This document shows positions 1 to 8,489 of a DNA stretch of 64,000 nucleotides, in pieces. The DNA comes from Muriicola sp. Z0-33. GTDB lineage: Bacteria; Bacteroidota; Bacteroidia; Flavobacteriales; Flavobacteriaceae. Position numbers and translations under genes: made by a program. The stretch is from assembly GCF_026126425.1 (NCBI RefSeq), contig NZ_JAFMPW010000002.1, positions 1-64,000 on the forward strand. The letters are read 5' to 3'. Under the pieces are notes generated by a model, which was not told the DNA's origin, ran no database searches, and worked only from the letters and a program-made list of their open reading frames with translations. Numbering within the stretch: position 1 is the stretch's first letter; each line of letters begins with the position of its first letter.

Positions 1-1
1 T

Positions 2-361
2 CTGAGTTATGCCGACGGATTGGAAGGCCTGGAAGGCGGAAATAATGTAGCTGATCTTTACGGTTGTTATGATTTTTCTAATGAAGTACGTGTTGAACGT
101 ATTTCAGGAACAACAGCTAAAAGTACTTTTACGGTTTATCCATTACCTGCCAGAGACGTTCTTAATATTGATATGGATGTTACCGCCGGTAAAAAAGTGG
201 GTATTAGGTTATTTGATCTGGCCGGAAATGATATCACGGCAACCACCGATCGAATTAACGAAAATACTCTTGATATTCAAAAAGTTCCATCCGGACTCTA
301 TTTCCTTAGTATCAATGATGGTAAGGGGAGAAGGGTCACCAAAAAAGTAATCATACAATAG
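2..361 (+). CDS. C-terminal end of a T9SS-exported protein (5' partial)
   Basis: The reading frame is open from the left edge, so the gene begins outside the window and only about 119 codons are visible. The last 80 residues form a type IX secretion C-terminal sorting domain (type A): a YPLPARDVLNI motif, which is a variant of the usual FPNPxxxxLxI, then a beta-rich stretch, PSGLYFLSI, and a basic KKVIIQ terminus. In known systems this domain sends the protein through the Por/T9SS outer-membrane machine and is then cleaved. The catalytic or binding part lies upstream, so the function cannot be named. A strong hairpin follows the stop. The sorting-domain call is solid. Confidence 0.85.
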   Translation: MSYADGLEGLEGGNNVADLYGCYDFSNEVRVERISGTTAKSTFTVYPLPARDVLNIDMDVTAGKKVGIRLFDLAGNDITATTDRINENTLDIQKVPSGLYFLSINDGKGRRVTKKVIIQ

Positions 362-425
362 ATAAACACTAACTATTAAGTATAAAGAAAAAGTAATTGG
401 TTGTTTGGTTTGTTTTTTAAATTGA

Positions 426-455
426 GAAGGCCCCGAAATTATTTTCGGGGCCTTC
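426..455. terminator. Bidirectional hairpin terminator
   Basis: A perfect 13-bp stem (GAAGGCCCCGAAA with TTTCGGGGCCTTC) closes a four-base TTAT loop. It sits between two convergent genes (T9SS protein on plus, membrane protein on minus) and can serve both strands. The U-tracts are short. Confidence 0.8.
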
Positions 456-482
456 TACTTTGCCATAACACAAGTGAATTCC

Positions 483-965
483 TTAATACCAGGAATCTAT
501 ATTTTCATTTATACTGTCAAAATTGTATGCGCCAATTTCTTCCTTTCTATGAATAAAGGTGATAAGGGTAAGAAATAATAATGCGGCTTGTAAAAGTATC
601 ATCAATAGGCCGATAGGCATAAATGTCCCCGGCATTATGTGATTTTCAAAGTCGTTATAGGTAGAAAGAATAAAAGCTGTATCGAAGATTTTAAAGATGT
701 AGACCAATACAAGGGCATACATAGCGTACTCCAGATTGCGCATTTTTGGATCAGTCAGTTCATCTTCATTAATCTTAAACCACATGACATATAAAAACAC
801 GAAATGGACTATAGAGAGTAGTGGAAATATGTAATTGTCAGGTTTTAGCAGATAGAACTTATTTGAATAAAGTCCATAGAAATTAAGAACTATAAGCACA
901 AGAAGCACTCCGATTGAAAGAAGCATACATCTTCTCCATGTAATAAAATGTAAAATATTCTTCAT
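483..965 (-). CDS. Four-helix membrane protein of unknown function
   Basis: A 160-residue protein with four predicted transmembrane helices: one after the N-terminal WRRC, one around FPLLSIVHFVFLYVMW, one around YALVLVYIFKIF and one around GLLMILLQAALLFLTLITF. The C-terminal tail is acidic and soluble. I place the start at the ATG at 965; an in-frame TTG five codons upstream (980) is possible but less likely. I recognise no domain. It is convergent with the T9SS gene and followed by the shared hairpin. Confidence 0.7.
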   Translation of the reverse strand: MKNILHFITWRRCMLLSIGVLLVLIVLNFYGLYSNKFYLLKPDNYIFPLLSIVHFVFLYVMWFKINEDELTDPKMRNLEYAMYALVLVYIFKIFDTAFILSTYNDFENHIMPGTFMPIGLLMILLQAALLFLTLITFIHRKEEIGAYNFDSINENIDSWY

Positions 966-1041
966 ATAAGCAGGTTTCAAGGATTTGGGGGCCTAGATAT
1001 TTGGGATTAAAACGCCAGCTTTTAAAAGATTATTTTAAATT

Positions 1042-1150
1042 AATCGATGAACCGCAACCAATGTTGAGTAAGTACAAAAACCTGTGGTTAACACAGGTTT
1101 TTTGCTTGTTGCTAAAATAAATTTTATCGATGAATCGTTGAACTGCAACC
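1042..1150. repeat. Imperfect direct repeat flanking a hairpin
   Basis: A 17-bp unit, ATCGATGAACCGCAACC at 1043-1059, recurs as ATCGTTGAACTGCAACC at 1134-1150 (15 of 17 identical), with an extra ATCGATGA directly before the second copy at 1126-1133. The two copies bracket the hairpin at 1076-1103. The region is intergenic between two minus-strand membrane-protein genes. It could be paired regulator sites or a local duplication. Confidence 0.5.
1076..1103. terminator. Hairpin terminator
   Basis: An 11-bp stem, AAAAACCTGTG with CACAGGTTTTT, closes a GTTAA loop and carries A and T runs on either side. On the minus strand it lies downstream of the gene ending at 1195 and would end its transcript. 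Confidence 0.75.
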
Positions 1151-1194
1151 TCATTCAGATAAGTGTCACGCTTATTTTTAACGAGATATTTAAA

Positions 1195-1635
1195 CTATCG
1201 CAGCCAGTTCTTATTGGTGGCCGTTTTTGCCAGTAAAACTAAAGCGGCCCCTATGACTATTAAAAGTATGGGCATAATCACCCCCTGAACCTGACCATAA
1301 ACCTCTGAAGCATTCGTCATAAAAAAGGAATAAGACATTTGTACAATGATACCAATTAATGAGATCAGTAAAACAGGCCTGGCCCATTTTTTCCTCAGCA
1401 GCAGGGCAATACATCCAAGAAATCCACCCCATACTGCAATCGCGAATGCTGCTGTAACCCAGGCCGGAGTATTCTCCATCAGGGCCAATTGATCCGAGGG
1501 CATTTCGGCTTTCATTTCTTCGGTGATAAAGGCACTGCCTAAATAGGCCATGACCCCCATAATATTCCATACAAGCGCTACAGCACTTACGATCCAAAAC
1601 CACATAGGTGGTTTTACACTCACATTGTCTGTCAT
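1195..1635 (-). CDS. Small four-helix membrane protein
   Basis: A 146-residue protein with four hydrophobic helices: PPMWFWIVSAVALVWNIMGV near the N-terminus, WVTAAFAIAVWGGFLGCIALLL, VLLISLIGIIVQMSYSFF, and IMPILLIVIGAALVLLA near the C-terminus. The loop between helices 1 and 2 is acidic (TEEMKAEMPSDQ). Proteins of this shape are common in Flavobacteriia and are sometimes labelled sugar transporters without good evidence; I give no function. The start is the ATG at 1635. A hairpin follows the stop on the minus strand. Confidence 0.75.
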   Translation of the reverse strand: MTDNVSVKPPMWFWIVSAVALVWNIMGVMAYLGSAFITEEMKAEMPSDQLALMENTPAWVTAAFAIAVWGGFLGCIALLLRKKWARPVLLISLIGIIVQMSYSFFMTNASEVYGQVQGVIMPILLIVIGAALVLLAKTATNKNWLR

Positions 1636-1808
1636 TTCGTTTAAGTTTAGTTAATTAGTTGTCCACAAAATACAAAAAAATCATATAGTGCTTATCATTG
1701 CAATACACACATCGGTGCTTTATAATTATTCCTAAATCGCAAATTTTGAGATAATTACTATGGATTATAACCAGGTTTAATCTAATATTGAGGGGAGATA
1801 AATTGGCA

Positions 1809-2609
1809 ATGAACTACAAAAAGTACAGGTACATAATAAGAATTCAATATCTGGGGTTTAGATATAGTGGTTGGCAAAGACAACCAGGACAAAAAACGGT
1901 AGAGGGAATGTTATTGAAGACATTAAAATTTATTCTTCCTGATACCCCTGTTAAGATACTGGGGGCCGGGAGAACCGATGCCCGGGTTTCAGCTGAAGAT
2001 GGTGCTTTTGAATTGTTTACAGGGGCCGAGATAGTCAATATCGAGGATTTTATAGTACTATTTAATGCAAATCTACCGGCAGATATTAAAATTATCAGTT
2101 GCGGCATTGTGGACAATGATTTTAATATAATTAAGGATATTTCGCAAAAAGAGTATCAATACTTTTTTGCATATGGCAGTAAAAATCACCCATACAGTGC
2201 TCCTTTTATGGCAAATATTCTGGAAGATTTAGACATTGACCTAATGAAAAAAGCAGCACCGCTTTTTGAGGGGTACCACAATTTTAAATCTTATACAGTA
2301 AAACACAAAGAGAACGCAAAGTTCCAGAGGAGTATCAAAACCTGTCACATTTCGCTGAATACAAAGTTAACGGCCAGCTTTTTTCCTGAGAAAAGTTATG
2401 TGTTAACTGTAATTGGAAAGGGTTTTTTAAGGTATCAGATCAGGTTAATAATGGGAGCCTTGATACAGTTGGGAAAGGGAGTTATTACCCTTGATCAGAT
2501 TGAGGCCTCTTTAAAAGAAGATTCGAATATCACTCAGGATTATGTGGCTCCGGGTTCGGGGCTAGTTTTGCATCGTACAAATTTTAAGAACAGTAAGAAT
2601 AACTTATAG
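1809..2609 (+). CDS. TruA-like tRNA pseudouridine synthase
   Basis: A 266-residue member of the TruA family, whose canonical member converts uridines 38-40 in the tRNA anticodon arm to pseudouridine. The N-terminal IQYLGFRYSGWQRQPG matches the family pattern YDGxxFxGWQ, and the catalytic loop is GAGRTDARVSAEDG with Asp57 as the predicted nucleophile. Canonical TruA has GRTDAGVHA, so the two residues after the core differ. The C-terminal GKGFLRYQIRLIMGALIQLG corresponds to the family's FLRxMVR motif. I chose the ATG at 1809 over a TTG at 1788. Divergent motifs suggest a paralogue rather than the housekeeping truA. Confidence 0.82.
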   Translation: MNYKKYRYIIRIQYLGFRYSGWQRQPGQKTVEGMLLKTLKFILPDTPVKILGAGRTDARVSAEDGAFELFTGAEIVNIEDFIVLFNANLPADIKIISCGIVDNDFNIIKDISQKEYQYFFAYGSKNHPYSAPFMANILEDLDIDLMKKAAPLFEGYHNFKSYTVKHKENAKFQRSIKTCHISLNTKLTASFFPEKSYVLTVIGKGFLRYQIRLIMGALIQLGKGVITLDQIEASLKEDSNITQDYVAPGSGLVLHRTNFKNSKNNL

Positions 2610-2701
2610 ATGGCATTATATGGGTATCGGATCTACCCAGATCGCCATTCTGTGTAAATAGCCATATCAATTAATTTTGTATTTTGACATAAAGTAGAGA
2701 T

Positions 2702-3571
2702 ATGCCAGGCTGGGGATACATTTTAGGATTAGTACTCGCTATTTATGTAGTGATAAGCATCCTTTTATATTTCTTACAGGATTATATCATGTTTAAACCC
2801 GAAAAATTACCGGCCGATTTTCAGTTTTATTATGAAAATCAGGAAACAGAGGAATACAATGTAGAAACAAGAGATGGAGCCATAATAAACGGACTCCGTT
2901 TTAAAGCTCAAAACCCCAAAGGAATCGTTTTTTATTTGAAGGGGAATTCCAAAAGTATCAAAGGCTGGGGAAAGTTTGCAGTAGATTTTACAAGACATGG
3001 ATATGATGTCCTTATGGTAGATTACCGGGGCTTTGGAAAGAGTACTGGAAGACGAACGCAAAAGGCCGTGAAAAGGGATATGCAGGTGATCTATAACAAA
3101 ATTAAGGAGAGCGTAGAGGAAAAGTATATTATTCTCTACGGACGTTCACTTGGTTCTGGCTTTGCTACCAAACTGGCATCTATGAACAATCCCCGAATGC
3201 TGATATTAGATGCACCATACTATAGTCTAAGTAAGGTAACAAAAAAGTATTTACCTTTTATGCCGCTTTCGGTATTGCTAAAATTTCCAATGCCTACATA
3301 TAAGTGGCTCAAATATGTGAATTGCCCAATTCATATTATCCACGGTACGGACGACAGGCTAATTCCTTATAAGACAAGTATTAAACTTTCTAAAATTAAA
3401 CCTGGAAGCACCACTTTGTATACGGTTATTGGAGGAGGACATAAGAACTTAAATACCTTTGAGTCTTATCATAAAATGCTAAGCGAAATTATCACCAGCA
3501 GACCAGTTAAAGTAGATCTAAGTGGATCTAGCATCGGCGTTCAACACAGTTCAAAAAAGGTAAATGCGTAA
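2702..3571 (+). CDS. Membrane-anchored alpha/beta hydrolase, first of a tandem pair
   Basis: A 289-residue protein with an N-terminal transmembrane anchor (about residues 6-28) and a COG1073-type alpha/beta-hydrolase fold. The nucleophile elbow is GRSLGSG with Ser149. The acid is in HGTDDRLIPY and the histidine in GGGHKN near residue 246. The oxyanion-hole segment reads FYLKGNS, where the usual motif, including that of its downstream twin, is FHGN; a lysine thus replaces the histidine at residue 80. The stop overlaps the start of the next gene by eight bases, indicating translational coupling. Substrate unknown. Confidence 0.82.
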   Translation: MPGWGYILGLVLAIYVVISILLYFLQDYIMFKPEKLPADFQFYYENQETEEYNVETRDGAIINGLRFKAQNPKGIVFYLKGNSKSIKGWGKFAVDFTRHGYDVLMVDYRGFGKSTGRRTQKAVKRDMQVIYNKIKESVEEKYIILYGRSLGSGFATKLASMNNPRMLILDAPYYSLSKVTKKYLPFMPLSVLLKFPMPTYKWLKYVNCPIHIIHGTDDRLIPYKTSIKLSKIKPGSTTLYTVIGGGHKNLNTFESYHKMLSEIITSRPVKVDLSGSSIGVQHSSKKVNA

Positions 3572-4391
3572 ATTAAAGAGAGGTATAAAAGTACTTCTGG
3601 GGGGTTATTTATTACTTGTTATTATGCTCTATTTTCTTCAGGAAAAATTAATTTTTCTACCCACAACACTGCCTCAGAACTACAGTTTTTCGTTCTCTCA
3701 ACCTTTTGACGAGATATTTCTTACTGCTGCAGATGATGCAGTGCTTAATGGGTTGCATTTTAAAAATGAAGCTCCTAAGGGTACTATCCTCTATTTTCAC
3801 GGCAATGCTGGAGATTTATCGAGATGGGGAAATATTGTAACATTTTTTGTGGATAAGGGCTTTGATGTGATAGTGATGGACTACCGAACCTACGGCAAGA
3901 GTTCCGGAACACTAAGTGAAGCTGCTTTGTATAAGGATGGGCAATTGTTTTACGACTATGCATTGGATCATTATCAGGAACAAAATATTATTCTTTATGG
4001 ACGTTCATTAGGAACGGGTATTGCTTCTAAACTGGCTTCTCAGAACCAACCTAGACAATTAATTTTAGAAACTCCATATTACAGCCTTCTGGACCTGGCG
4101 ATAAAGCGCTTTCCATTTTTACCGGTAAAATGGTTTTTAAAATACCAATTACCTTCAAATGAATATACTCAGCTTGTGAAATGTCCTATTAATATTTTTC
4201 ATGGCACTGATGACAAGGTTGTCCCATATGATTCAGGCGAACGGTTATTTAATTCGCTAAATATTAAACAAAAACAATTTATTTCGGTGCCAGACGGGGA
4301 ACATAATAATTTGGTAGATTTTGATGCCTACAGGAAGGGAATAGATCAGGTACTGGGAATTGCTCAGGCGAATAAATCTGATGATAAATAA
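3564..4391 (+). CDS. Membrane-anchored alpha/beta hydrolase, second of a tandem pair
   Basis: A 275-residue paralogue of the preceding protein with the same layout: transmembrane anchor at residues 9-28, FHGNAG oxyanion segment with His79, GRSLGTG elbow with Ser148, HGTDDKVVPYD acid loop and PDGEHNNL histidine loop. The catalytic set is complete. The start ATG overlaps the upstream stop codon, so the two are co-translated. The 3' end runs 28 bases into the 3' end of cysM on the opposite strand. The pair clearly arose by duplication. Substrate unknown. Confidence 0.83.
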   Translation: MRKLKRGIKVLLGGYLLLVIMLYFLQEKLIFLPTTLPQNYSFSFSQPFDEIFLTAADDAVLNGLHFKNEAPKGTILYFHGNAGDLSRWGNIVTFFVDKGFDVIVMDYRTYGKSSGTLSEAALYKDGQLFYDYALDHYQEQNIILYGRSLGTGIASKLASQNQPRQLILETPYYSLLDLAIKRFPFLPVKWFLKYQLPSNEYTQLVKCPINIFHGTDDKVVPYDSGERLFNSLNIKQKQFISVPDGEHNNLVDFDAYRKGIDQVLGIAQANKSDDK

Positions 4392-5248
4392 CGATCACCA
4401 CGATCGCAAACAATAGAAACAATGGTTGCATCTTTCAGCGTTTCTGCAAGACGAAGAGCAACCGCAGCCGCGCCACCACTACTCATTCCTGCAAAAATAC
4501 CCTCTTCTGAAGCAAGTCTCCTTGCCATTGCAGCCGCTTCAGCAGTACTAACTTCCAAAATCTGATCTACCTTATCAGGGTTGTAAATTTTAGGAAGATA
4601 TTCCTGAGGCCATCTCCGGATTCCGGGAATACTGGAATTTTCTGAGGGCTGCACTCCTATAATCTGGATATCCTCATTTTGCTCTTTAAGAAAGGAAGAA
4701 GTTCCCATTATTGTCCCGGTAGTGCCCATTGCAGAGACAAAATGAGTAATTTTACCGGCGGTATCCTTCCAGATTTCCGGCCCCGTACTGGCGTAATGTG
4801 CCATCCAATTATCATCATTGGCAAATTGATTGATCATTATTAATCCATCTTCTTTTACCTTGTTTTCTGCGTAATCTCTGGCACCCTCTATGCCTTTATC
4901 CGCTGATGTAAGCGTAACTTTGGCACCATAGGCGCGCATAGTTTGCACGCGCTCTTTGGTTGCATTCTCGGGCATTACCAATTCTATATTCAGGTCATAA
5001 ATACCTGCAATCATTGCAAGGGCTATTCCCGTATTGCCACTGGTAGCCTCAATAAGTTTTGAATTTTTATTGAAATCTCCTCGTTCAAGGCCATTTCTAA
5101 TCATGTTATATGCCGCTCTATCTTTAACACTGCCTCCAGGGTTATGACCTTCCATTTTAAAAAATAAACGAACATTCTTATTGGTATTGAGATTCCTGGA
5201 GGCTACCAGTGGGGTATTACCAATAAGGCTTAAAAGACTATTAGGCAT
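4364..5248 (-). CDS. cysM: Cysteine synthase B
   Basis: A 294-residue PLP-dependent beta-replacement enzyme that makes L-cysteine from O-acetylserine and sulfide or thiosulfate. The PLP lysine is Lys42 in NPGGSVKDRAA. The substrate loop EATSGNTGIALA and the phosphate-binding glycine loop GTTGTIMG follow in the expected order. Length suits the CysM branch (about 290). The start overlaps the end of the serine acetyltransferase gene by eight bases, giving a two-gene cysE-cysM operon. The C-terminal codons overlap the convergent hydrolase gene. Confidence 0.92.
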   Translation of the reverse strand: MPNSLLSLIGNTPLVASRNLNTNKNVRLFFKMEGHNPGGSVKDRAAYNMIRNGLERGDFNKNSKLIEATSGNTGIALAMIAGIYDLNIELVMPENATKERVQTMRAYGAKVTLTSADKGIEGARDYAENKVKEDGLIMINQFANDDNWMAHYASTGPEIWKDTAGKITHFVSAMGTTGTIMGTSSFLKEQNEDIQIIGVQPSENSSIPGIRRWPQEYLPKIYNPDKVDQILEVSTAEAAAMARRLASEEGIFAGMSSGGAAAVALRLAETLKDATIVSIVCDRGDRYLSSDLFA

Positions 5249-6032
5249 GCGAATTGGTTTTAATTTTAATCTCAGGAGTATGGAAGACAGTTGAATTTGC
5301 AGGTACAGATGATGTTAGCCATGCATTACCACCGATAACAGAGTTTTCACCTATTACCGTATCTCCTCCAAGAATAGTGGCATTAGCATAAATGGTGACA
5401 TTATTTTCAATAGTTGGATGCCTTTTGGTTTTCTGCAAATGCTTGGCAACATATAATGCACCAAGTGTAACCCCCTGGTATAACTTTACATTGTTCTTAA
5501 TGATTGCTGTTTCTCCAATCACCACCCCGGTAGCATGATCTATAAAAAAGGACTCCCCGATTTGTGCTCCCGGGTTGATATCCACACCGGTTTGTCTGTG
5601 GGCATATTCGGTCATAAGCCTGGGTACCATAGGGAAACCCTTTTTATACAATTCGTGAGCCAGTCTGTAAATAGCAATTGCATAAAATCCGGGATAGGCC
5701 ATATATACCTCTTCAATTGATAAGGAGGCAGGGTCACAATCTGCTATGGCCTCGGCATCTAAATTTAATTTTTCCAGGACAGCAGGTAATTGAGATAGGT
5801 AATTCTCCCATATTTTACTGCAAGGTCTTTCAATATCCCAGCAAGCCAGATCTACAAGGGTATCGAAATAGCTTTCGAGGGTATCCAGATTTCCTTCAAC
5901 TTCCGTTTCTATATCAAATAGAGTCAGAAATAGTAAATCTGTAAATACCTCGGTCTGACGCTTTAATCGGTACCTCAGGTTAGGCTGTTTCTTATTGTAG
6001 TTAATTTTATCGATGATGGTCGACTTGTCCAT
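5241..6032 (-). CDS. cysE: Serine O-acetyltransferase
   Basis: A 263-residue enzyme that acetylates L-serine with acetyl-CoA, the first step of cysteine synthesis. An alpha-helical N-terminal domain of about 115 residues precedes a left-handed beta-helix of hexapeptide repeats (INPGAQIGES, VVIGETAIIKNNVKLYQGV, GGDTVIGENSVIGGNAW). Catalytic His166 lies in FIDHATGVVIGE, and His145 in EYAHRQTGVDINPG. The long N-terminal extension matches the EpsC/SatA-like form found in Bacteroidetes. It is the first gene of the operon and overlaps cysM by eight bases. Confidence 0.92.
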   Translation of the reverse strand: MDKSTIIDKINYNKKQPNLRYRLKRQTEVFTDLLFLTLFDIETEVEGNLDTLESYFDTLVDLACWDIERPCSKIWENYLSQLPAVLEKLNLDAEAIADCDPASLSIEEVYMAYPGFYAIAIYRLAHELYKKGFPMVPRLMTEYAHRQTGVDINPGAQIGESFFIDHATGVVIGETAIIKNNVKLYQGVTLGALYVAKHLQKTKRHPTIENNVTIYANATILGGDTVIGENSVIGGNAWLTSSVPANSTVFHTPEIKIKTNSHA

Positions 6033-6127
6033 ATATGCTGCGTTTAGTCATCAAAATTAACTATTAATTACAAAGCCTATCGGTTTAAAAGGTTAACTTT
6101 AGCTTAAAATATGTTACAAAAATACTT

Positions 6128-6808
6128 ATGGCGATTACCCTAATAAATAAAGAGGCGTTACTTTTTTTAGAACAACTGAAAAAGAATAATAACAGGGAAT
6201 GGTTTACAGAGCACAAGAACCAATTTAAGGCCTTGCAAACTGAAATTAAAAAGTTCTATGAAGAATTGAAAGAACAGATGAATACCCATGATAGCATAGA
6301 AAAATTAAAAATGTTTCGCATTTACAGAGATGTTCGTTTTTCTCATGATAAAACGCCTTATCAACCTCATTTTGCCGGTTCATTTTCAAGAGCCGGGGCC
6401 AGGCTTCGCGGAGGGTATTACCTTAAAATAAAACCAGGGGAGTCTTTTATTGCCACAGGATTCTGGGGTCCGGAAAAAAATGACCTTCTTAGAATACGCA
6501 AAGAACTGGAACAGGACGCCAATGAATTCAGAAAAATTATTGGAACGGGAGATTTTAAAAAAATATGGGGAGAGCTGCAAGGCGAAGAAGTTAAAACAGC
6601 ACCTAAGGGTTTTAACAAAGAACATAAGGATATTGATCTGATAAGAAAAAAGCAGTTTATTTTTGTCAGGAATTTTACAGATAAGGAAGTACTTTCATCT
6701 GATTTCCTTAATGAGGTAAATGCATCCTTTAAAGCGATAAGACCTTATTTTGATTATATGAGTGAGGTGCTTACGACCAATATCAACGGGGAATCTATCG
6801 TGAGTTGA
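6128..6808 (+). CDS. DUF2461 family protein
   Basis: A 226-residue cytoplasmic protein of the DUF2461 family (TIGR02453). The signature segments are NNNREWFTEHK near the N-terminus, FRIYRDVRFSHDKTPYQPHF at about 60-80, and GGYYLKIKPGESFIATGFWG at about 97-116. The biochemical role of the family is not established. It stands alone, divergent from cysE and convergent with the next gene. The family call is firm. Confidence 0.88.
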   Translation: MAITLINKEALLFLEQLKKNNNREWFTEHKNQFKALQTEIKKFYEELKEQMNTHDSIEKLKMFRIYRDVRFSHDKTPYQPHFAGSFSRAGARLRGGYYLKIKPGESFIATGFWGPEKNDLLRIRKELEQDANEFRKIIGTGDFKKIWGELQGEEVKTAPKGFNKEHKDIDLIRKKQFIFVRNFTDKEVLSSDFLNEVNASFKAIRPYFDYMSEVLTTNINGESIVS

Positions 6809-6852
6809 TTTCCTTTGTTTAAAAAGGGTGGTAGGCAGGGAAAATAGCACTG

Positions 6853-7260
6853 CTATACCAACTCTTCAATTCTGAATAGTTGCAATTGATCTTTCAATCG
6901 TTCCTTCACCATATTCATCATTCGCTTATTAAGTGCGGAAGAATTAAGTATATACGCTTCGTATTCCTCAATAGTAAATTGGCCGATTATCATTCCTTTT
7001 AAAGCATTCCTGAATTTGATGTCCTTTTGAATTGCATTTTCAACAAATTCTATTTTCCCATCCATCGTCAAATCATAAAATGCTCCTTTATGTTTAGTGA
7101 TATAGTTTCTGAAAGCTGCAACTAGTAAATGGTTCTGAAATTTAATCACAGGACGCAAACACGAATTCTGAAAATATTCATCAGGGCTCATATCGGGACT
7201 TAATCTGGCATTGGGAATTTCTGGACGTAAACGCAGTAGATCTGCAGACCTTTGGTTCAT
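6853..7260 (-). CDS. Conserved small flavobacterial protein
   Basis: A 135-residue protein, soluble and helix-rich, with no signal peptide. It opens with NQRSADLLRLRPEIPNARLS and ends with MMNMVKERLKDQLQLF. Close relatives occur widely in Flavobacteriaceae and are often labelled glyoxalase in databases, but I see no vicinal-oxygen-chelate motif or metal ligands that would justify that name. Treat it as unknown. The start ATG at 7260 is the only reasonable one. Confidence 0.72.
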   Translation of the reverse strand: MNQRSADLLRLRPEIPNARLSPDMSPDEYFQNSCLRPVIKFQNHLLVAAFRNYITKHKGAFYDLTMDGKIEFVENAIQKDIKFRNALKGMIIGQFTIEEYEAYILNSSALNKRMMNMVKERLKDQLQLFRIEELV

Positions 7261-7407
7261 CGCTGGTAGTTTTCTTAAAGTTATAGATTAAAGCAAGGGA
7301 TCGGCCAGAGAATTTAAATAGTTTTTAACCGGGTTGTGAACAGTATTAAATAGCATTGTGGAGGGTGAAAATATTCAATAACTTAGCTGCCCAATAATTG
7401 CTATGTA

Positions 7408-8298
7408 ATGAAGTTTGGAAGAGTAGACCACCCGGAACTGATAGATTTCTCTTTACCGGAAGACCATGCGGATACCAAAAAGAGATTGTCAGAATCAAAA
7501 GACGGTCCTCTGAATATTTTTGTTGGCTGCGCCAAATGGAATCGACAGGATCTGAAGAACTTCTATCCCAGGGGTACTAAAGATGAGTTGGGACATTATT
7601 CTTCTCAATTTAATAGTATAGAACTCAATGCTACCTTTTACAGAATTTTTCCCAAGCATACGTACGACCAGTGGTACGATTTAACACCTGACGATTTTAG
7701 ATTTTTCCCTAAGGTGGTCAATAGAGTTAGTCATTTAAGGCGTTTAAATGACAACATCTATCCCATTATTAATGAATATCTTGAAGTTACTTCGAGGCTA
7801 AAGGAAAAGTTGGGTACAATATTTTTGCAAATGCATAGCAATTTTGGTCCCAAAAACTGGGACAGGGTAGTTAAGTTCATAGAATATTGGCCAAAAGAGT
7901 TTCCGTTAGCCATAGAATTCAGACATGCAGACTGGTATAACGATACTGTGGTCGCAAATGAAATTTATCAATTACTTTATGAAAATAATATCGCTAATAT
8001 TTTAGTCGATACCGCCGGTAGGCGAGATATGCTACATATGCGCCTAAGTAATAATGAGGCTTTTGTAAGATATGTCGGCGCTAATCATCCAACAGATTAT
8101 GAGCGCTTAGATGAATGGGCAGTAAAAATAGCCAGCTGGCGGGAACAGGGACTTAAGAATATTCACTTTTTTATTCATCAGAATATGGAATTGGCTTCAC
8201 CTTTACTTTCCGCTTATTTTATTGAAAAATTAAATGAGCAACTAGGAGTAAAGCTGCATATACCCAAGACGCTGGTGCAACCAGGAAAAGTATATTAG
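7408..8298 (+). CDS. DUF72 (YecE-like) TIM-barrel protein
   Basis: A 296-residue DUF72 protein. The hallmarks are IFVGCAKWNRQDLKNFYP (family GTSGWxxxxWxGxFYP), a SIELNATFYR strand, FRFFPKVVNRVSHLRRL, and LGTIFLQMHSNFGP. The core begins near residue 35; the first 30 residues form an extension. The fold is a TIM barrel, and proposed roles include nucleic-acid repair or phosphate-ester handling, none proven. The start at 7408 is an ATG. It is transcribed alone. Confidence 0.87.
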   Translation: MKFGRVDHPELIDFSLPEDHADTKKRLSESKDGPLNIFVGCAKWNRQDLKNFYPRGTKDELGHYSSQFNSIELNATFYRIFPKHTYDQWYDLTPDDFRFFPKVVNRVSHLRRLNDNIYPIINEYLEVTSRLKEKLGTIFLQMHSNFGPKNWDRVVKFIEYWPKEFPLAIEFRHADWYNDTVVANEIYQLLYENNIANILVDTAGRRDMLHMRLSNNEAFVRYVGANHPTDYERLDEWAVKIASWREQGLKNIHFFIHQNMELASPLLSAYFIEKLNEQLGVKLHIPKTLVQPGKVY

Positions 8299-8324
8299 TA
8301 GGGGGAGCTAACCTGCAGGGGTTG

Positions 8325-8489
8325 TTAAATATAATTCTCCGTTTCGTTACTAGATTTACACACATATAAAGTTTCCACCTTATACTGCGAACATTTTTCC
8401 GCTACCTCTTCTTTAGCAGGTTCTTCATTGGTTAGGCTTGCAAAAATAATTAAGAGCAGGCCAAATAAGTACTTTGCGAGTGTTTGCAT
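8325..8489 (-). CDS. Putative 54-residue secreted peptide
   Basis: An ATG at 8489 opens a 54-codon frame ending in TAA at 8325. The product begins MQTLAKYLFGLLLIIFASL, a good signal peptide or single membrane helix, followed by an acidic stretch (NEEPAKEEVAEK) and two cysteines at 33 and 44 that could form a disulfide (EKCSQYKVETLYVCK). It lies downstream of the dipeptidase gene on the same strand. It is too short for most gene finders. The lysine/glutamate-rich, signal-bearing composition argues for a real gene, but there is no domain. Confidence 0.5.
   Translation of the reverse strand: MQTLAKYLFGLLLIIFASLTNEEPAKEEVAEKCSQYKVETLYVCKSSNETENYI

Noticed and set aside
6853-7260. Glyoxalase function for the 135-residue protein
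   Set aside because: The name is used in databases for similar proteins, but no metal ligands or fold motifs of glyoxalases are visible.
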